Source of the DNA: Paracoccaceae bacterium
GTDB lineage: Bacteria > Pseudomonadota > Alphaproteobacteria > Rhodobacterales > Rhodobacteraceae
Assembly: GCA_016936395.1 (NCBI GenBank)
Contig: JAFGXY010000025.1
Coordinates: forward strand, 62,001-126,000
Length of the DNA stretch: 64,000 bases
Direction: 5' to 3'
A program made the position numbers and the translations under genes. Positions 32,237 to 41,212 of this stretch are shown here, one piece after another. The notes beneath the pieces were generated by a model. It made no database searches and was not told the DNA's origin. It was given only the letters and a program-made list of their open reading frames with translations. Each line of letters begins with the position of its first letter. Position 1 is the first letter of the stretch.

Positions 32237-32875
32237 TCAGGGTCGCCATTGCAGGAAATTGGCAATGATGCGCAGACCGGTGACTTGCGACTTTTCCGGG
32301 TGGAACTGGGTGCCGACCATGTTTTCGCGGCCGATGATGGCGGTGATGTCGCCGGCATAGTCGCAATGCGCCAGACGCTGCGCCGGGTCAGCGACGCGGA
32401 ACTGGTAGGAGTGCACGAAATAGGCGTGGTCGCCAGTCGCCACCCCGGCCAGAACGGGATGCGGCTGGTCGATCACCAGATCGTTCCAGCCCATATGCGG
32501 GACTTTCAGCGCAGGATCAGCGGGCGAGATTTTCACCACCTCGCCCGGCACCCAGTCAAAGCCACGCGTGTCGGAATATTCGCGGCCCCATGTTGCCATC
32601 ATCTGCATGCCGACGCAGATGCCCATGAACGGCCGGGCCTTGTGGGTGACGGCCTCTTCGATCGCCTCGAACAGCCCGCCATAGCTGCCAAGGGCGTGGC
32701 GGCAGGCCGGGAAGGCCCCGTCGCCGGGCAAGACGATGCGGTCGGCACGGGCCACGTCCTCGGGGCGCGAGGTGACAAGGATATCACCCGCCCCGGCCTC
32801 GTCCGCCATACGCTGAAACGCTTTTTCGGCAGAGTGCAGATTGCCGCTATCGTAGTCGACAAGGACGGTAAGCAT
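32237..32875 (-). CDS. hisH: Imidazole glycerol phosphate synthase glutaminase subunit
   Basis: 212 residues; supplies ammonia to HisF. Seen: class I glutaminase nucleophile Cys87 in [10 protein letters not shown] and His192/Glu194 in TQFHPEKSQ, with the N-terminal [15 protein letters not shown]. Separated from hisA by the DUF2147 and Ada-like genes on the opposite strand. Confidence 0.96.
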   Translation of the reverse strand: MLTVLVDYDSGNLHSAEKAFQRMADEAGAGDILVTSRPEDVARADRIVLPGDGAFPACRHALGSYGGLFEAIEEAVTHKARPFMGICVGMQMMATWGREYSDTRGFDWVPGEVVKISPADPALKVPHMGWNDLVIDQPHPVLAGVATGDHAYFVHSYQFRVADPAQRLAHCDYAGDITAIIGRENMVGTQFHPEKSQVTGLRIIANFLQWRP

Positions 32876-32907
32876 TGGGGGGCCTTCGTGCGGGTGGAGG
32901 GGTCGGA

Positions 32908-32941
32908 GCCTCCGGCGGGGATATTTTTCGAAAGAGAAAGT
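32908..32941 (+). repeat. Dispersed GTATTT-type element, copy 4 (short)
   Basis: gtcggagcctccggcggggatatttttcgaaagagaaa between hisB and hisH. It shares the cctccggcggg core and A/T-rich tail with the copies at 39777 and 55521. Confidence 0.65.
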
Positions 32942-33529
32942 CTAGAGCGCGCCTTTGGTAGAGGGAAGCTGGCCGGCCATGCGCGGGTCAGGCTCGACCG
33001 CCATGCGCAGGGCGCGGGCGACAGCCTTGAACGTCGCCTCGGCGATGTGGTGGCTGTTGAAGCCATGGGTGCGGTCAACGTGCAGGGTGATGCCGCCGTG
33101 GGTGGACAGGGCCTGAAAGAACTCGCGTACCAGTTCGGTGTCAAAGGTGCCGATCTTGGCCGTCGGGAAATCGACGTTCCAGACCAGAAAGGGCCGTGCC
33201 GACAGATCAAGCGCGCAGCGGATCTGCGCATCATCCATCGCAAGGGCAAAGTGGCCGTAGCGGCGGATGCCGGTCTTGTCGCCCAAGGCGCGGGCCAGCG
33301 CCTGACCCAGTGCGATGCCGCAATCTTCAACCGTGTGGTGGTCGTCGATGTGCAGATCCCCCTTGGCGCGCAGGGTGATGTCGATCAGCGCATGGCGGGC
33401 AAGCTGATCAAGCATGTGATCGAAAAAACCGACGCCGCTGTGCGCGTCACAGCGGCCGGTGCCATCCAGATTGAGGCTGACGCTGATGTCGGTCTCGGCG
33501 GTCTTGCGGGTGATCTCGGCAATGCGCAT
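32942..33529 (-). CDS. hisB: Imidazoleglycerol-phosphate dehydratase (monofunctional)
   Basis: 195 residues, the single-domain form without the phosphatase half of E. coli HisB. Seen: manganese-binding histidine motifs [18 protein letters not shown] and [10 protein letters not shown], plus [19 protein letters not shown] near the C-terminus. First gene of the his cluster in transcription order. Confidence 0.96.
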   Translation of the reverse strand: MRIAEITRKTAETDISVSLNLDGTGRCDAHSGVGFFDHMLDQLARHALIDITLRAKGDLHIDDHHTVEDCGIALGQALARALGDKTGIRRYGHFALAMDDAQIRCALDLSARPFLVWNVDFPTAKIGTFDTELVREFFQALSTHGGITLHVDRTHGFNSHHIAEATFKAVARALRMAVEPDPRMAGQLPSTKGAL

Positions 33530-33556
33530 GGCGGGTCTTTCTGAGAGGTACCGGCG

Positions 33557-34426
33557 TTATAGGCGGGCCCGCGCGCGATGGGAAGCGGTCAGCGCCGCGC
33601 CGACCAGCATCAGGCCCGAGACCGTGGCGATCATGCCAGAGGCAGATACCGTATAGGGCAATCCGAGCCAAAGCGGGGCATAACCCGCAAGGACATAGCC
33701 CAGCACCGCCGAGGCCACGGCAAACCCAAGCGACACCGCCACCTGCATCGGCAGACGTGTGGTCAGCAGGCGGGCAGCGGCGGCGGGGCAGATCAGCATC
33801 GAGATGGTCAGGATCGAGCCGACGGCCTGAAAGGCGGCAACAGCGGCCAGTGCGGTGGCAGCGGTCAACCCGGCGCGCAGCCATGCCACGGGGATGCCCA
33901 TGGTCTGGGCAAATACCGGATCAAAGGTCGCCAGCACCAGGGGTCGCCAGACCAGCCGCAGCGCCAGAGCCAGGCCTGCCGCGATCAGGGCCAGACGGGC
34001 AAGTTCGGGTGGCGGGCCGGGCAGCCAGATCAGGGTTTCCAGATTGCCGTAAAGCGCGTGTTCGACATCAAGATGGATGCCCGAGGTGCCGGTCATTTCC
34101 AACAGCACCACACCCAGCGCGAACATCGCAGTAAAGACCACCGCCATCGCCGCCCCCGGCTCCATCCGGGCGCGGCGGGTGACGACTTCGATCAGCAGGG
34201 CCGAAAGGCCGGCAGCGGCCAAGGCCCCTGCCCCCATGACCCAACCATTTCCCGAACCCGTCAGCAGAAAGGCCACAACGATGCCGGGCAGCACCACATG
34301 GCTCATGGCATCGCCCAGCATGGCGCGGCGCGACAGCACCAGAAAGTTGCCCGGCAGCGCGCAGGCAACAGCGGCCAGCGAGGCGATGACCATGGGCGGC
34401 AGCGACAGGATCAGGAATTCATCCAT
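33557..34426 (-). CDS. Metal ABC transporter permease (ABC-3 family), distal
   Basis: 289 residues, eight to nine hydrophobic helices. Seen: ABC-3/TroC-D type motifs RRAMLGDAMSHVVLPGIV and the PAAAARLLTTRL region. Second of two permeases; with 34419-35276 it forms a heterodimeric channel for the importer 33557-36930. Overlaps the upstream permease by eight bases, implying coupled translation. Confidence 0.92.
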   Translation of the reverse strand: MDEFLILSLPPMVIASLAAVACALPGNFLVLSRRAMLGDAMSHVVLPGIVVAFLLTGSGNGWVMGAGALAAAGLSALLIEVVTRRARMEPGAAMAVVFTAMFALGVVLLEMTGTSGIHLDVEHALYGNLETLIWLPGPPPELARLALIAAGLALALRLVWRPLVLATFDPVFAQTMGIPVAWLRAGLTAATALAAVAAFQAVGSILTISMLICPAAAARLLTTRLPMQVAVSLGFAVASAVLGYVLAGYAPLWLGLPYTVSASGMIATVSGLMLVGAALTASHRARARL

Positions 34427-35276
34427 CGGCGTGGCCCCGGATCATCAGCGTCAGTGCAAAGGCGCCCGCCGCCAGCAGCACGATGACCGGGCCGGTCGGC
34501 AGGTCGGGGATGCCGGCCGAAATGGCGGCGCCGCCATAGCCGCAAGCGGCACCAAGCGCTGCGCTGAGGGTGGCGGTGCCCGACACCGTTGTCGCCCAAA
34601 GCCGCGCGGTGACAGCCGGCGTGACCAGAAGCGCCACGATCAGGATCAGGCCGGTGACGTTCAGCCCGACCAGCACCACGGCAAGGACCAGCGCCATCAG
34701 GGCCGCGTCCATGCGGCGCGGGTTGATGCCCATCAGGCGGGCGTGGATCGGATCGAAGGCCACCATCGCAAGCGGGCGACGCAAGACCCACAGTGCGGCA
34801 ACCACAGCCGCACCGCCAAAGCCGATCACCAGCGCATCGGCGCGCAGCATTCCGGCGGTCGACCCCAGCAGAACGGTCTCCAGCCCAGCCGGACGACCCA
34901 CACCAAGCCCTTGAATCAGCGTAAGAATGACGATGCCCGCGCCGTAGAATGTGGCCAGCACCGCACCGGTGGCGGCGTCCTCGGCCAGTTGGCGCGACAG
35001 GCGCTGCACCGCCCAAAGACCCGCTGCCGCCGTCAGGCCCGCCCCCAGCATCAGCCCGGGCAGGAACCGCCCGTCGCCGCCCAGCGCCACCATGGCCAGA
35101 AAGGCCAGACCGATGCCGGGCAGCGTGGCATGCGCCATCGCATCCGACATCAACGCGCGGCGGCGCAGGGTCAGAAAGGCCCCTGCCGCCCCCGCCGCCG
35201 CCCCCAGAAGCGCCGCGCCAAGGCTGACCAGCGCCGCATTATACCCGGCCTGCAACAGAAGCGCCGACAGGATCAT
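34419..35276 (-). CDS. Metal ABC transporter permease (ABC-3 family), proximal
   Basis: 285 residues, eight to nine helices, with RRRALMSDAMAHATLPGIG, VAFDPIHARLMGIN and PAVTARLWATTV, which are conserved ABC-3 blocks. The start ATG overlaps the ATPase stop as ATGA (35273-35276). Inner-membrane channel subunit of the Zn/Mn importer. An upstream frame to 35642 shows no similarity. Confidence 0.92.
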   Translation of the reverse strand: MILSALLLQAGYNAALVSLGAALLGAAAGAAGAFLTLRRRALMSDAMAHATLPGIGLAFLAMVALGGDGRFLPGLMLGAGLTAAAGLWAVQRLSRQLAEDAATGAVLATFYGAGIVILTLIQGLGVGRPAGLETVLLGSTAGMLRADALVIGFGGAAVVAALWVLRRPLAMVAFDPIHARLMGINPRRMDAALMALVLAVVLVGLNVTGLILIVALLVTPAVTARLWATTVSGTATLSAALGAACGYGGAAISAGIPDLPTGPVIVLLAAGAFALTLMIRGHADG

Positions 35277-36001
35277 TCTGCCGCCAGCATCAGTGACGGG
35301 CCATAGGCACGGGCCAATGCGTCGCGGGTGAAGATCTCGGCGACCGAGCCTTCGGCGATGGTGTGGCGGTTCAAGAGCAACACCCGGTCGAAGTAGTCGG
35401 CCACGGTGGACAGGTCGTGATGCACGGCGATGATGGTGGCCCCTTCGGCCTGCAAGCCCTTGAGAACGGTGATGATCGCAGACTCGGTCGCGGCGTCGAC
35501 CCCGGCAAAGGGTTCGTCCAGCAGGTAAAGCTCGGCCCCCTGCGCCAAGGCGCGGGCCAGAAACACCCGTTGTTGCTGGCCGCCCGACAGCGCACCGATC
35601 TGGCGGCGGGCAAAATCCTGCATGCCAACGCGGGCCAGACATGCCATCGCTTTTGCCTGAAAGCGGCGGTCGATCCGGCCCAGAAGCCCGGTCTGGCGGT
35701 AAAAGCCCATCAGCACCACGTCGATCACCCGGACCGGAAAGCTCCAGTCCACCGCCGCGCGTTGCGGCACATAGGCGATGCGGGCCATGGCATCGGCCAC
35801 CGGGCCACCAAAGGCGCGCACCTCGCCGCTGGCGGCTTCAAGGCCCAGAACCGACTTCAGGAAGGATGATTTGCCCGCCCCGTTCGGGCCGACAATGGCG
35901 GTCATGCTGGCCTTGGGAAAGTGCGCCGTGGCACCGTCAAGCGCCAGCACATCGCCATAGCGCAGGGTCAGGTCGCGGACATCCAGCGGGATCTGGCTCA
36001 C
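35273..36001 (-). CDS. Metal ABC transporter ATPase
   Basis: 242 residues. Seen: Walker A VGPNGAGKSS (38-46), signature LSGGQQQR (138-145), Walker B LYLLDEPFAGVD (159-169) and the switch histidine in AVHHDLSTV. Starts with GTG overlapping the binding-protein stop (GTGA, 35998-36001). Cytoplasmic energy subunit of the importer. Confidence 0.95.
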   Translation of the reverse strand: MSQIPLDVRDLTLRYGDVLALDGATAHFPKASMTAIVGPNGAGKSSFLKSVLGLEAASGEVRAFGGPVADAMARIAYVPQRAAVDWSFPVRVIDVVLMGFYRQTGLLGRIDRRFQAKAMACLARVGMQDFARRQIGALSGGQQQRVFLARALAQGAELYLLDEPFAGVDAATESAIITVLKGLQAEGATIIAVHHDLSTVADYFDRVLLLNRHTIAEGSVAEIFTRDALARAYGPSLMLAAE

Positions 36002-36930
36002 CCTGCAGCCCCCAGCAAGCCGTTTGCCCCGCGTTCGGGGGCCGTGCCGCCCAGCGCGCGGGCGATGGCGGTGGCGTTGTGATCCATCATGCCGACCCAA
36101 GTGCCCTCATAGGTGCCCTCGGCACCCATGGCGTCGGAAAACAGCTCGCCGCCGATGCGCACGGAATGGCCCTTGGCGGCGGCCCCTTCGATCAGCGCCC
36201 GCAACGCCCGGTCGGACACCGAGCTTTCGACAAACACCGCCGGAACCTTGCGGGCAACCAGCAGATCGACCAGTTCGGTGATCCGCGACAGGCCAGCTTC
36301 GGATTCGGTGGAAATGCCCTGCACGCCCTGAACCTCGATCCCGTAGGCGCGGCCGAAATAGGCGAAAGCATCATGCGCGGTGATCAGCAGACGGGACTGA
36401 GGCGGGATGGTGTCAAGCACCGAGCGGCCATAGGCCCCCATGCGCGCCACTTCGGCGCGATAGGCGGTGGCGCGTTCGGCCACATCCGGCGCAAACCCGG
36501 CAAGGAAAGGCTCCATTGTCACTGTCGCCTGCGCCCAAAGGTCGGGGTCGAACCAGATGTGCGGATCGGGCCGGTCGGGGTGGTCGGGCTTGGCCAGCAG
36601 CAGATCGGCGGGCAACGCGTCCGCCACCGCCAGCACCGGGGTTTTCGTCGCCAGATCGGCCATCAGACCCTTGAGCTGCGCTTCAAGGTTCAGACCGTGC
36701 CACAACACCGCATCGGCCCGGCTCAGCGCGACGATATCGCTGCGGGTAGGACGGTGGCCATGCGGGTCCATCCCCGGCCCGATCAGGGCGGTGACGGGAA
36801 GGCCGGTCAGCGCGCGGGCGGCATCGGCAATCATGCCGGTGGTCGCCACCAGCGCGGGCTGTGCGGCAAAGGCCAGCCTTGGTGCGGCAAGGGCCGCCAT
36901 CAGCCCCAGCATGGAACGACGATTCAACAT
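35998..36930 (-). CDS. Zn/Mn-binding periplasmic protein of an ABC importer (cluster A-I)
   Basis: 310 residues. N-terminal leader MLNRRSMLGLMAALAAPRLAFA. The four metal ligands expected for TroA-type proteins are visible: His57 (MDPHGHRP), His124 (PDPHIWFDPD), His186 (TAHDAFAYFG) and Asp266 (GELFSDAMG). The third position is His, as in zinc and TroA proteins, not Glu as in strict Mn receptors; the long His-rich loop of ZnuA is absent. Zinc, manganese or both remain possible. First gene of a four-gene operon with every junction overlapping. Two Fur-family palindromes lie upstream. Confidence 0.92.
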   Translation of the reverse strand: MLNRRSMLGLMAALAAPRLAFAAQPALVATTGMIADAARALTGLPVTALIGPGMDPHGHRPTRSDIVALSRADAVLWHGLNLEAQLKGLMADLATKTPVLAVADALPADLLLAKPDHPDRPDPHIWFDPDLWAQATVTMEPFLAGFAPDVAERATAYRAEVARMGAYGRSVLDTIPPQSRLLITAHDAFAYFGRAYGIEVQGVQGISTESEAGLSRITELVDLLVARKVPAVFVESSVSDRALRALIEGAAAKGHSVRIGGELFSDAMGAEGTYEGTWVGMMDHNATAIARALGGTAPERGANGLLGAAG

Positions 36931-36971
36931 CCTGACACGCGAATTTCCCTGATTTCTTCTTTTTTAACATA

Positions 36972-36986
36972 TGCGACTAAGTCGCA
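36972..36986. promoter_or_regulatory. Perfect 7-1-7 palindrome (Fur-family type operator)
   Basis: tgcgactaagtcgca: two 7-bp arms are exact reverse complements around one base. It lies 42 bases before the metal-binding protein start and matches the general 7-1-7 layout of Fur/Mur/Zur sites. Confidence 0.65.
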
Positions 36987-36993
36987 ATGTCAA

Positions 36994-37014
36994 TGCAATT
37001 GAGAACCATTCGCA
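36994..37014. promoter_or_regulatory. Imperfect palindrome (second Fur-family type operator)
   Basis: tgcaattgagaaccattcgca: outer TGC/GCA ends and a core tgagaac-c-attcgca that is a degenerate 7-1-7 box. It is eight bases upstream of the first palindrome, suggesting two repressor dimers controlling the importer operon. Confidence 0.5.
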
Positions 37015-37028
37015 AAACTGCCATTTCT

Positions 37029-37454
37029 TCACGGCATCAAGATCGCCTTGCGGTCATAATCCATCCGGTCTTCGCTGCCGTCATCATAGACGATCACGAC
37101 GCTGACCGATGTGGCCATGCCCAAGGGCAGGACGGTATAGGGCAAATGGTCGGCAAGCTTGAGCGCGTTGGGTTGCGCCTCGCCCTCGTGGCACGGCTCC
37201 ATTTCCCACACTTTGGTCGCGGCGGTGCTGTTGACCGAAAACCGCACCTGCGACAGGCCGCAGCGCCAGCTTTCCAGATGGGTGAAATACAACAGATCCT
37301 TGCCGTCAAACTCGCGCAGCGCCACCCAACTGGATTTGGTGGCCTGCAGGATCGGCTTTATCTCGTCGGCGGTGGTGAAGGATTGCGCATCCGCGGGCAC
37401 CGGGGCGATGACGGGCAGAAGCGCCACAAGGCAAGGGAAGGCCGGCTTTTTCAT
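37029..37454 (-). CDS. Secreted hypothetical protein
   Basis: 141 residues with signal peptide MKKPAFPCLVALLPVIAPVPADA. Mature part has FDGKDLLYFTHLESWRCGLS and ATKVWEMEPCHEG with two cysteines that may pair, and a strand-rich C-terminus ending EDRMDYDRKAIL. Not recognised. AAAGGA upstream supports the start at 37454. Same strand as the metal importer and just upstream of its operators. Confidence 0.75.
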   Translation of the reverse strand: MKKPAFPCLVALLPVIAPVPADAQSFTTADEIKPILQATKSSWVALREFDGKDLLYFTHLESWRCGLSQVRFSVNSTAATKVWEMEPCHEGEAQPNALKLADHLPYTVLPLGMATSVSVVIVYDDGSEDRMDYDRKAILMP

Positions 37455-37509
37455 ATCCTGTCCTTTTGTACTGGAGCAAAGCGGGGTAAGTGACGAAAAG
37501 GCAAAGACC

Positions 37510-38520
37510 ATGGACAAAAGCATGCCCGATCCGGGGCCCTACCGCCACGATTTTACCCTGATGGCCATTGGCCAGAAGGGCCGCCTGCAATATGAGGCGA
37601 TCCTGCTGGCAGCCTCGTTGCGGCTGACCAATCCCGGTTTCGCCGGTCAACTGGTGATCTGCGAGCCGCAACCCGGCCCGCTTTGGCCGGCTGATCCGCG
37701 GATGGATGCCCCGGCGCGCGCCGCGCTGCAGGGCTTAGGGGCGATGATCCTTCCCTTCGAGTCCAGGGTTTTCGGGCAGGACTACCCCCATGGCAACAAG
37801 ATCGAGGCGCTGGCCGCCCTGCCCGACCGGCCGTTCCTGTTTCTGGACAGCGACACGCTGATCACCGGCGATCTTGCGGGCTTGACGTTGGATTTCGCCC
37901 GGCCCTCGGCCAGCATGCGCCGCGAAGGAACATGGCCGCAGATCGAACTTTACGGCCCCGGCTATGGCGCGATCTGGCGGTCGCTCTATGACCGTTTCGG
38001 GCTGGATTTTGCCACAAGCCTTGATCTGTCGCAGCCCGATGAATACTGGCAACGCTATCTTTATTTCAACGCGGGCTGGTTCTTTCACGAAAGCCCGCTG
38101 CGCTTTGGCGCGCGGTTCCTGTCCTATGCACGGTCGATCCGCGATGACCGCCCCCCGGCGCTGCTGCTGCAAGAGTTGAACCCCTGGCTGGATCAGGTGG
38201 CCCTGCCGCTGGTGATCCATTCCTTTGGCGGTGGCAGGCCGGGGCCGGGGCTTGCGGGGTTGGATGGTGACGTCACCTGCCACTATCGCACGCTGCCCTT
38301 GCTTTACGCCCGCGAAAGCGACCGTGCGGTAGAGGTGCTGGAAGCCGTGGCCAAGGATCAACCGCTGCGCAAGGTCTTGCGCGACCATGCCCCGGTCAAG
38401 ACGATGGTCTACCAAAATCAGGGCCGCCGGGCGCGGGCGCTGTTTGACCGCGCGAACCTGCCCCACCGCGAACAGGTGATCCGCAACACGTTGAAACGCG
38501 AAGGGCTCTGGCTGCGCTAG
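37510..38520 (+). CDS. Glycosyltransferase-like protein
   Basis: 336 residues. Seen: a nucleotide-sugar transferase fold with RPFLFLDSDTLITGD, whose DSD is a DxD-type metal/nucleotide motif, and an acceptor region LYFNAGWFFHES. No membrane span or signal peptide. Family number not assigned. Its stop overlaps the convergent LysE stop in the shared tetramer CTAG at 38517-38520. Target unknown. Confidence 0.75.
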   Translation: MDKSMPDPGPYRHDFTLMAIGQKGRLQYEAILLAASLRLTNPGFAGQLVICEPQPGPLWPADPRMDAPARAALQGLGAMILPFESRVFGQDYPHGNKIEALAALPDRPFLFLDSDTLITGDLAGLTLDFARPSASMRREGTWPQIELYGPGYGAIWRSLYDRFGLDFATSLDLSQPDEYWQRYLYFNAGWFFHESPLRFGARFLSYARSIRDDRPPALLLQELNPWLDQVALPLVIHSFGGGRPGPGLAGLDGDVTCHYRTLPLLYARESDRAVEVLEAVAKDQPLRKVLRDHAPVKTMVYQNQGRRARALFDRANLPHREQVIRNTLKREGLWLR

Positions 38521-39110
38521 GCGCGCAACACCGGCCAAAGCGACGCCACCAGAAGCACGGCCATGGTCCAGTTGAACACCCGCAAGCGGCGGTTGCTGGT
38601 CAGCCAGCGGCGCAGTTGCCGGCCCGCCACTGTCCAGACCGAAACCGAGGGCAGGTTGACCGCACAAAACACCGCCGCCACGGTCAGCATCGCCCAGAAC
38701 CCCTGCCCGCCCGCGTAAACCGTCACCGCCGTAAGTGCCATCGCCCAGGCCTTTGGGTTCACCCATTGAAAGGCAGCCGCCTGCAAAAACGTGAAGGGGC
38801 GTCCGGCAACGGCCCCTTCCCTTGGGGCCGCAGAATGGGCGATCCTCCACGCCAGCCACAGCATATAGGCCACCGATGCCAGTTTCAGCGCCGTGTTCAA
38901 CTGTGGAACGGCGGTGAGGACCTGCACCAGCCCCATGCCCAGCAGGAACACCATCAGCGCATGGCCCAAACTGATGCCCAGCATATGCGGCACAGAGCGG
39001 CGGAACCCGAAATTCGCCCCGGATGCCAGCAGCATCATGTTGTTCGGCCCCGGCGTGACCGAGGTGGCAAAGGCAAAGCCGACAAGGGCAAGAAGCAGGT
39101 CATATGTCAT
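38517..39110 (-). CDS. LysE/RhtB family amino acid exporter
   Basis: 197 residues, about six membrane helices. Seen: N-terminal SVTPGPNNMMLLASGANFGFRR, the LysE-family signature, and QWVNPKAWAMALTAV. Exports amino acids or related metabolites. Divergent from the Lrp-type regulator across 72 bp, the standard regulator/exporter arrangement. Start at the ATG at 39110. Confidence 0.93.
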   Translation of the reverse strand: MTYDLLLALVGFAFATSVTPGPNNMMLLASGANFGFRRSVPHMLGISLGHALMVFLLGMGLVQVLTAVPQLNTALKLASVAYMLWLAWRIAHSAAPREGAVAGRPFTFLQAAAFQWVNPKAWAMALTAVTVYAGGQGFWAMLTVAAVFCAVNLPSVSVWTVAGRQLRRWLTSNRRLRVFNWTMAVLLVASLWPVLRA

Positions 39111-39182
39111 GCGCAATATCTGCCACATTCCCCACCGTATGGAATTGCAATCGGCGCGCCATGGACACAATATTGGCAACAA

Positions 39183-39635
39183 ATGGTGAAGATTGATGAA
39201 ATTGACCAAAAGATATTGCGTGAATTGTCACGCGATGGCCGCATGTCCAATCTTGACCTCGCCGCGCGCATCGGCCTGTCGCCCTCGGCCTGCCTGCGCC
39301 GGGTGCAGGAGCTGGAGCGGCGCGGCGTGATCAAGGGCTATCGCGCGGTGCTGAACCCTGCGGCCATCGGGGTGGGCTTTGTGGCCTATGTCACGGTCGG
39401 GTTGAACACCCATACCAAGGCGGCGCAAGAGGCGTTCGAACGCGCCGTCGCCCGCGCCCCGCAAGTGACCGAATGCCACAACATCACCGGCACGGTCGAA
39501 TATCTGCTGCGAGTCGAAGCCGCCGATCTGGCCGATTACAAGCACTGGCACACCGATGTGCTGGGCGTGCTGCCACAGGTGCAGTCGATCACCACCTTCG
39601 TGGTGATGGGCAGCCCGAAAGACCTTCGCGCCTGA
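39183..39635 (+). CDS. Lrp/AsnC family transcriptional regulator
   Basis: 150 residues. Seen: N-terminal HTH IDQKILRELSRDGRMSNLDL and IGLSPSACLRRVQELERRGV, and a C-terminal RAM ligand domain with VTVGLNTHTK, VTECHNITGTVEYLLRV. Probably senses an amino acid and controls the divergent LysE exporter. The spacer has two CAATAT motifs that may be its site. Confidence 0.94.
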   Translation: MVKIDEIDQKILRELSRDGRMSNLDLAARIGLSPSACLRRVQELERRGVIKGYRAVLNPAAIGVGFVAYVTVGLNTHTKAAQEAFERAVARAPQVTECHNITGTVEYLLRVEAADLADYKHWHTDVLGVLPQVQSITTFVVMGSPKDLRA

Positions 39636-39683
39636 CGGCATGCCCTTGGCGCTTGCCCGTGCCGCCCAATCCCAACCCTTGAA

Positions 39684-39808
39684 TTGCTGCTTGCCAAATA
39701 CTCCCGCCGGAGGCATCCGACCTTGCCACAAAAGCCGCGCCTTGCATGTGGCGCATTGCCTTGCCGCACGGATGGAGCCTCCGGCGGGAGTATTTTCGCA
39801 AGCAGCAA
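39684..39808. repeat. Dispersed GTATTT element, copy 5 (paired inverted arms)
   Basis: Left arm 39684-39714 (ttgctgcttgccaaatactc...) and right arm 39777-39808 (gcctccggcgggagtatttt...) are near reverse complements with a 62-base spacer. Together they would fold into a long stem between the Lrp gene stop and the sulfhydrylase start. Each arm equals a single copy found elsewhere in the window. Confidence 0.85.
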
Positions 39809-39903
39809 GACCTTGGTCACCACCTTGCAGTTTCCGGGCAGGCAGTTGCCGATACCGCCGATCCCCGCTACCGTCCGGTTACATCCATGGGGGGGGACAT
39901 GAC

Positions 39904-41196
39904 ATGACCGAAACAGCCCGATACGGCTTTGACACGCTTGCCATTCATGCAGGCACCGCACCCGATCCGGCGACCGGGGCGCGGCAGGTGCCGATCTATC
40001 AGACCACGGCCTATGTGTTCCGCGATGCCGATCATGCGGCGCGGCTGTTCAATCTGGCCGAGGTCGGCAACATCTATTCGCGCCTGACCAACCCGACCGT
40101 GTCTGCCCTTGCCAACCGGGTGGCGGCGCTCGAGGGTGGCGCGGGCGCGGTGTGCTGCTCGTCGGGGCACGCGGCGCAGATCATGGCGCTGTTCCCGCTG
40201 ATGGGGCCGGGGCTGAACATCGTGGCCTCGACCCGGCTTTACGGCGGCACGCTGACCCAGTTCAGCCAGACCATCAAACGCTTTGGATGGTCGGCAAGGT
40301 TTGTCGATTTCGACGATCTGGCGGCGGTTGAGGCAGCGGTGGATGACAACACGCGCGCCATTTTCTGCGAAACCATCGCCAACCCCGGCGGCTATATCAC
40401 CGATCTGGATGCGATTGCGGCGATTGCAAACCGCGTCGGGCTGCCACTGATCGTCGACAACACCACCGCCACACCATATCTGTGCAAACCGATTGACCAT
40501 GGCGCGACACTGGTGGTGCATTCCGCCACCAAATACCTGACCGGCAACGGCACGGTGACGGGCGGCGTGGTGGTTGATTCGGGTCGGTTTGACTGGTCGG
40601 CCAGCGACAAGTTTCCGTCCCTGTCGCAGCCCGAACCTGCCTATCACGGGCTGACATTCCACACGGCGCTGGGGCCGATGGCGTTCACCTTCCACTCCAT
40701 CGCGATCGGCCTGCGCGATCTGGGCATGACGATGAACCCGCAAGGCGCGCATTACACGCTGATGGGGATCGAGACCCTGTCGCTGCGGATGCAGCGCCAT
40801 GTGGAAAACGCGATGGCCGTGGCCAAGTGGCTGGAGGCCGATCCGCGGGTCGAGATGGTCACCTATGCCGGGCTGGACAGCAGCCCGTCGCAGCACCGCA
40901 TGGCCCGCATCTGCCCCAAGGGGGCCGGGGCGCTGTTTACCTTTGCTCTGAAGGGCGGCTATGACGCCTGCGTCAGGCTGATCGACAACCTGACCCTGTT
41001 CAGCCATGTCGCCAATCTGGGCGATACCCGCAGCCTGATCATCCATCCGGCATCCACCACGCACCGCCAACTGTCACCCGAGGCGCAAGCACGGGCGGGC
41101 GCGGCCCCCAATGTGGTGCGGGTGTCGATCGGGATCGAGGATCTGGCCGACATCATCGCCGATCTGGATCAGGCGATGGACAAGGCCACCGCCTGA
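39904..41196 (+). CDS. metY: O-acetylhomoserine sulfhydrylase (PLP, Cys/Met metabolism family)
   Basis: 430 residues; PLP enzyme of the trans-sulfuration family. Seen: IYQTTAYVFRDADHAARLF, IYSRLTNPTVSALANRVAAL, VCCSSGHAAQIMAL, DNTTATPYLCKPIDHG and PLP lysine 210 in VVHSATKYLTGNGTVTGG, then HPASTTHRQLSPEAQARAGA near the C-terminus. The pattern best fits direct sulfhydrylation of O-acetylhomoserine to homocysteine. Start at the ATG at 39904 (a long in-frame extension upstream is not homologous). Confidence 0.94.
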   Translation: MTETARYGFDTLAIHAGTAPDPATGARQVPIYQTTAYVFRDADHAARLFNLAEVGNIYSRLTNPTVSALANRVAALEGGAGAVCCSSGHAAQIMALFPLMGPGLNIVASTRLYGGTLTQFSQTIKRFGWSARFVDFDDLAAVEAAVDDNTRAIFCETIANPGGYITDLDAIAAIANRVGLPLIVDNTTATPYLCKPIDHGATLVVHSATKYLTGNGTVTGGVVVDSGRFDWSASDKFPSLSQPEPAYHGLTFHTALGPMAFTFHSIAIGLRDLGMTMNPQGAHYTLMGIETLSLRMQRHVENAMAVAKWLEADPRVEMVTYAGLDSSPSQHRMARICPKGAGALFTFALKGGYDACVRLIDNLTLFSHVANLGDTRSLIIHPASTTHRQLSPEAQARAGAAPNVVRVSIGIEDLADIIADLDQAMDKATA

Positions 41197-41212
41197 CGCT
41201 GCTCGCAGGCTG

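Noticed and set aside
39811-39903. SAM-II riboswitch before metY
   Set aside because: Isolated matches (caccaccttgcag) but no pseudoknot pairing or A-rich loop expected for the motif.
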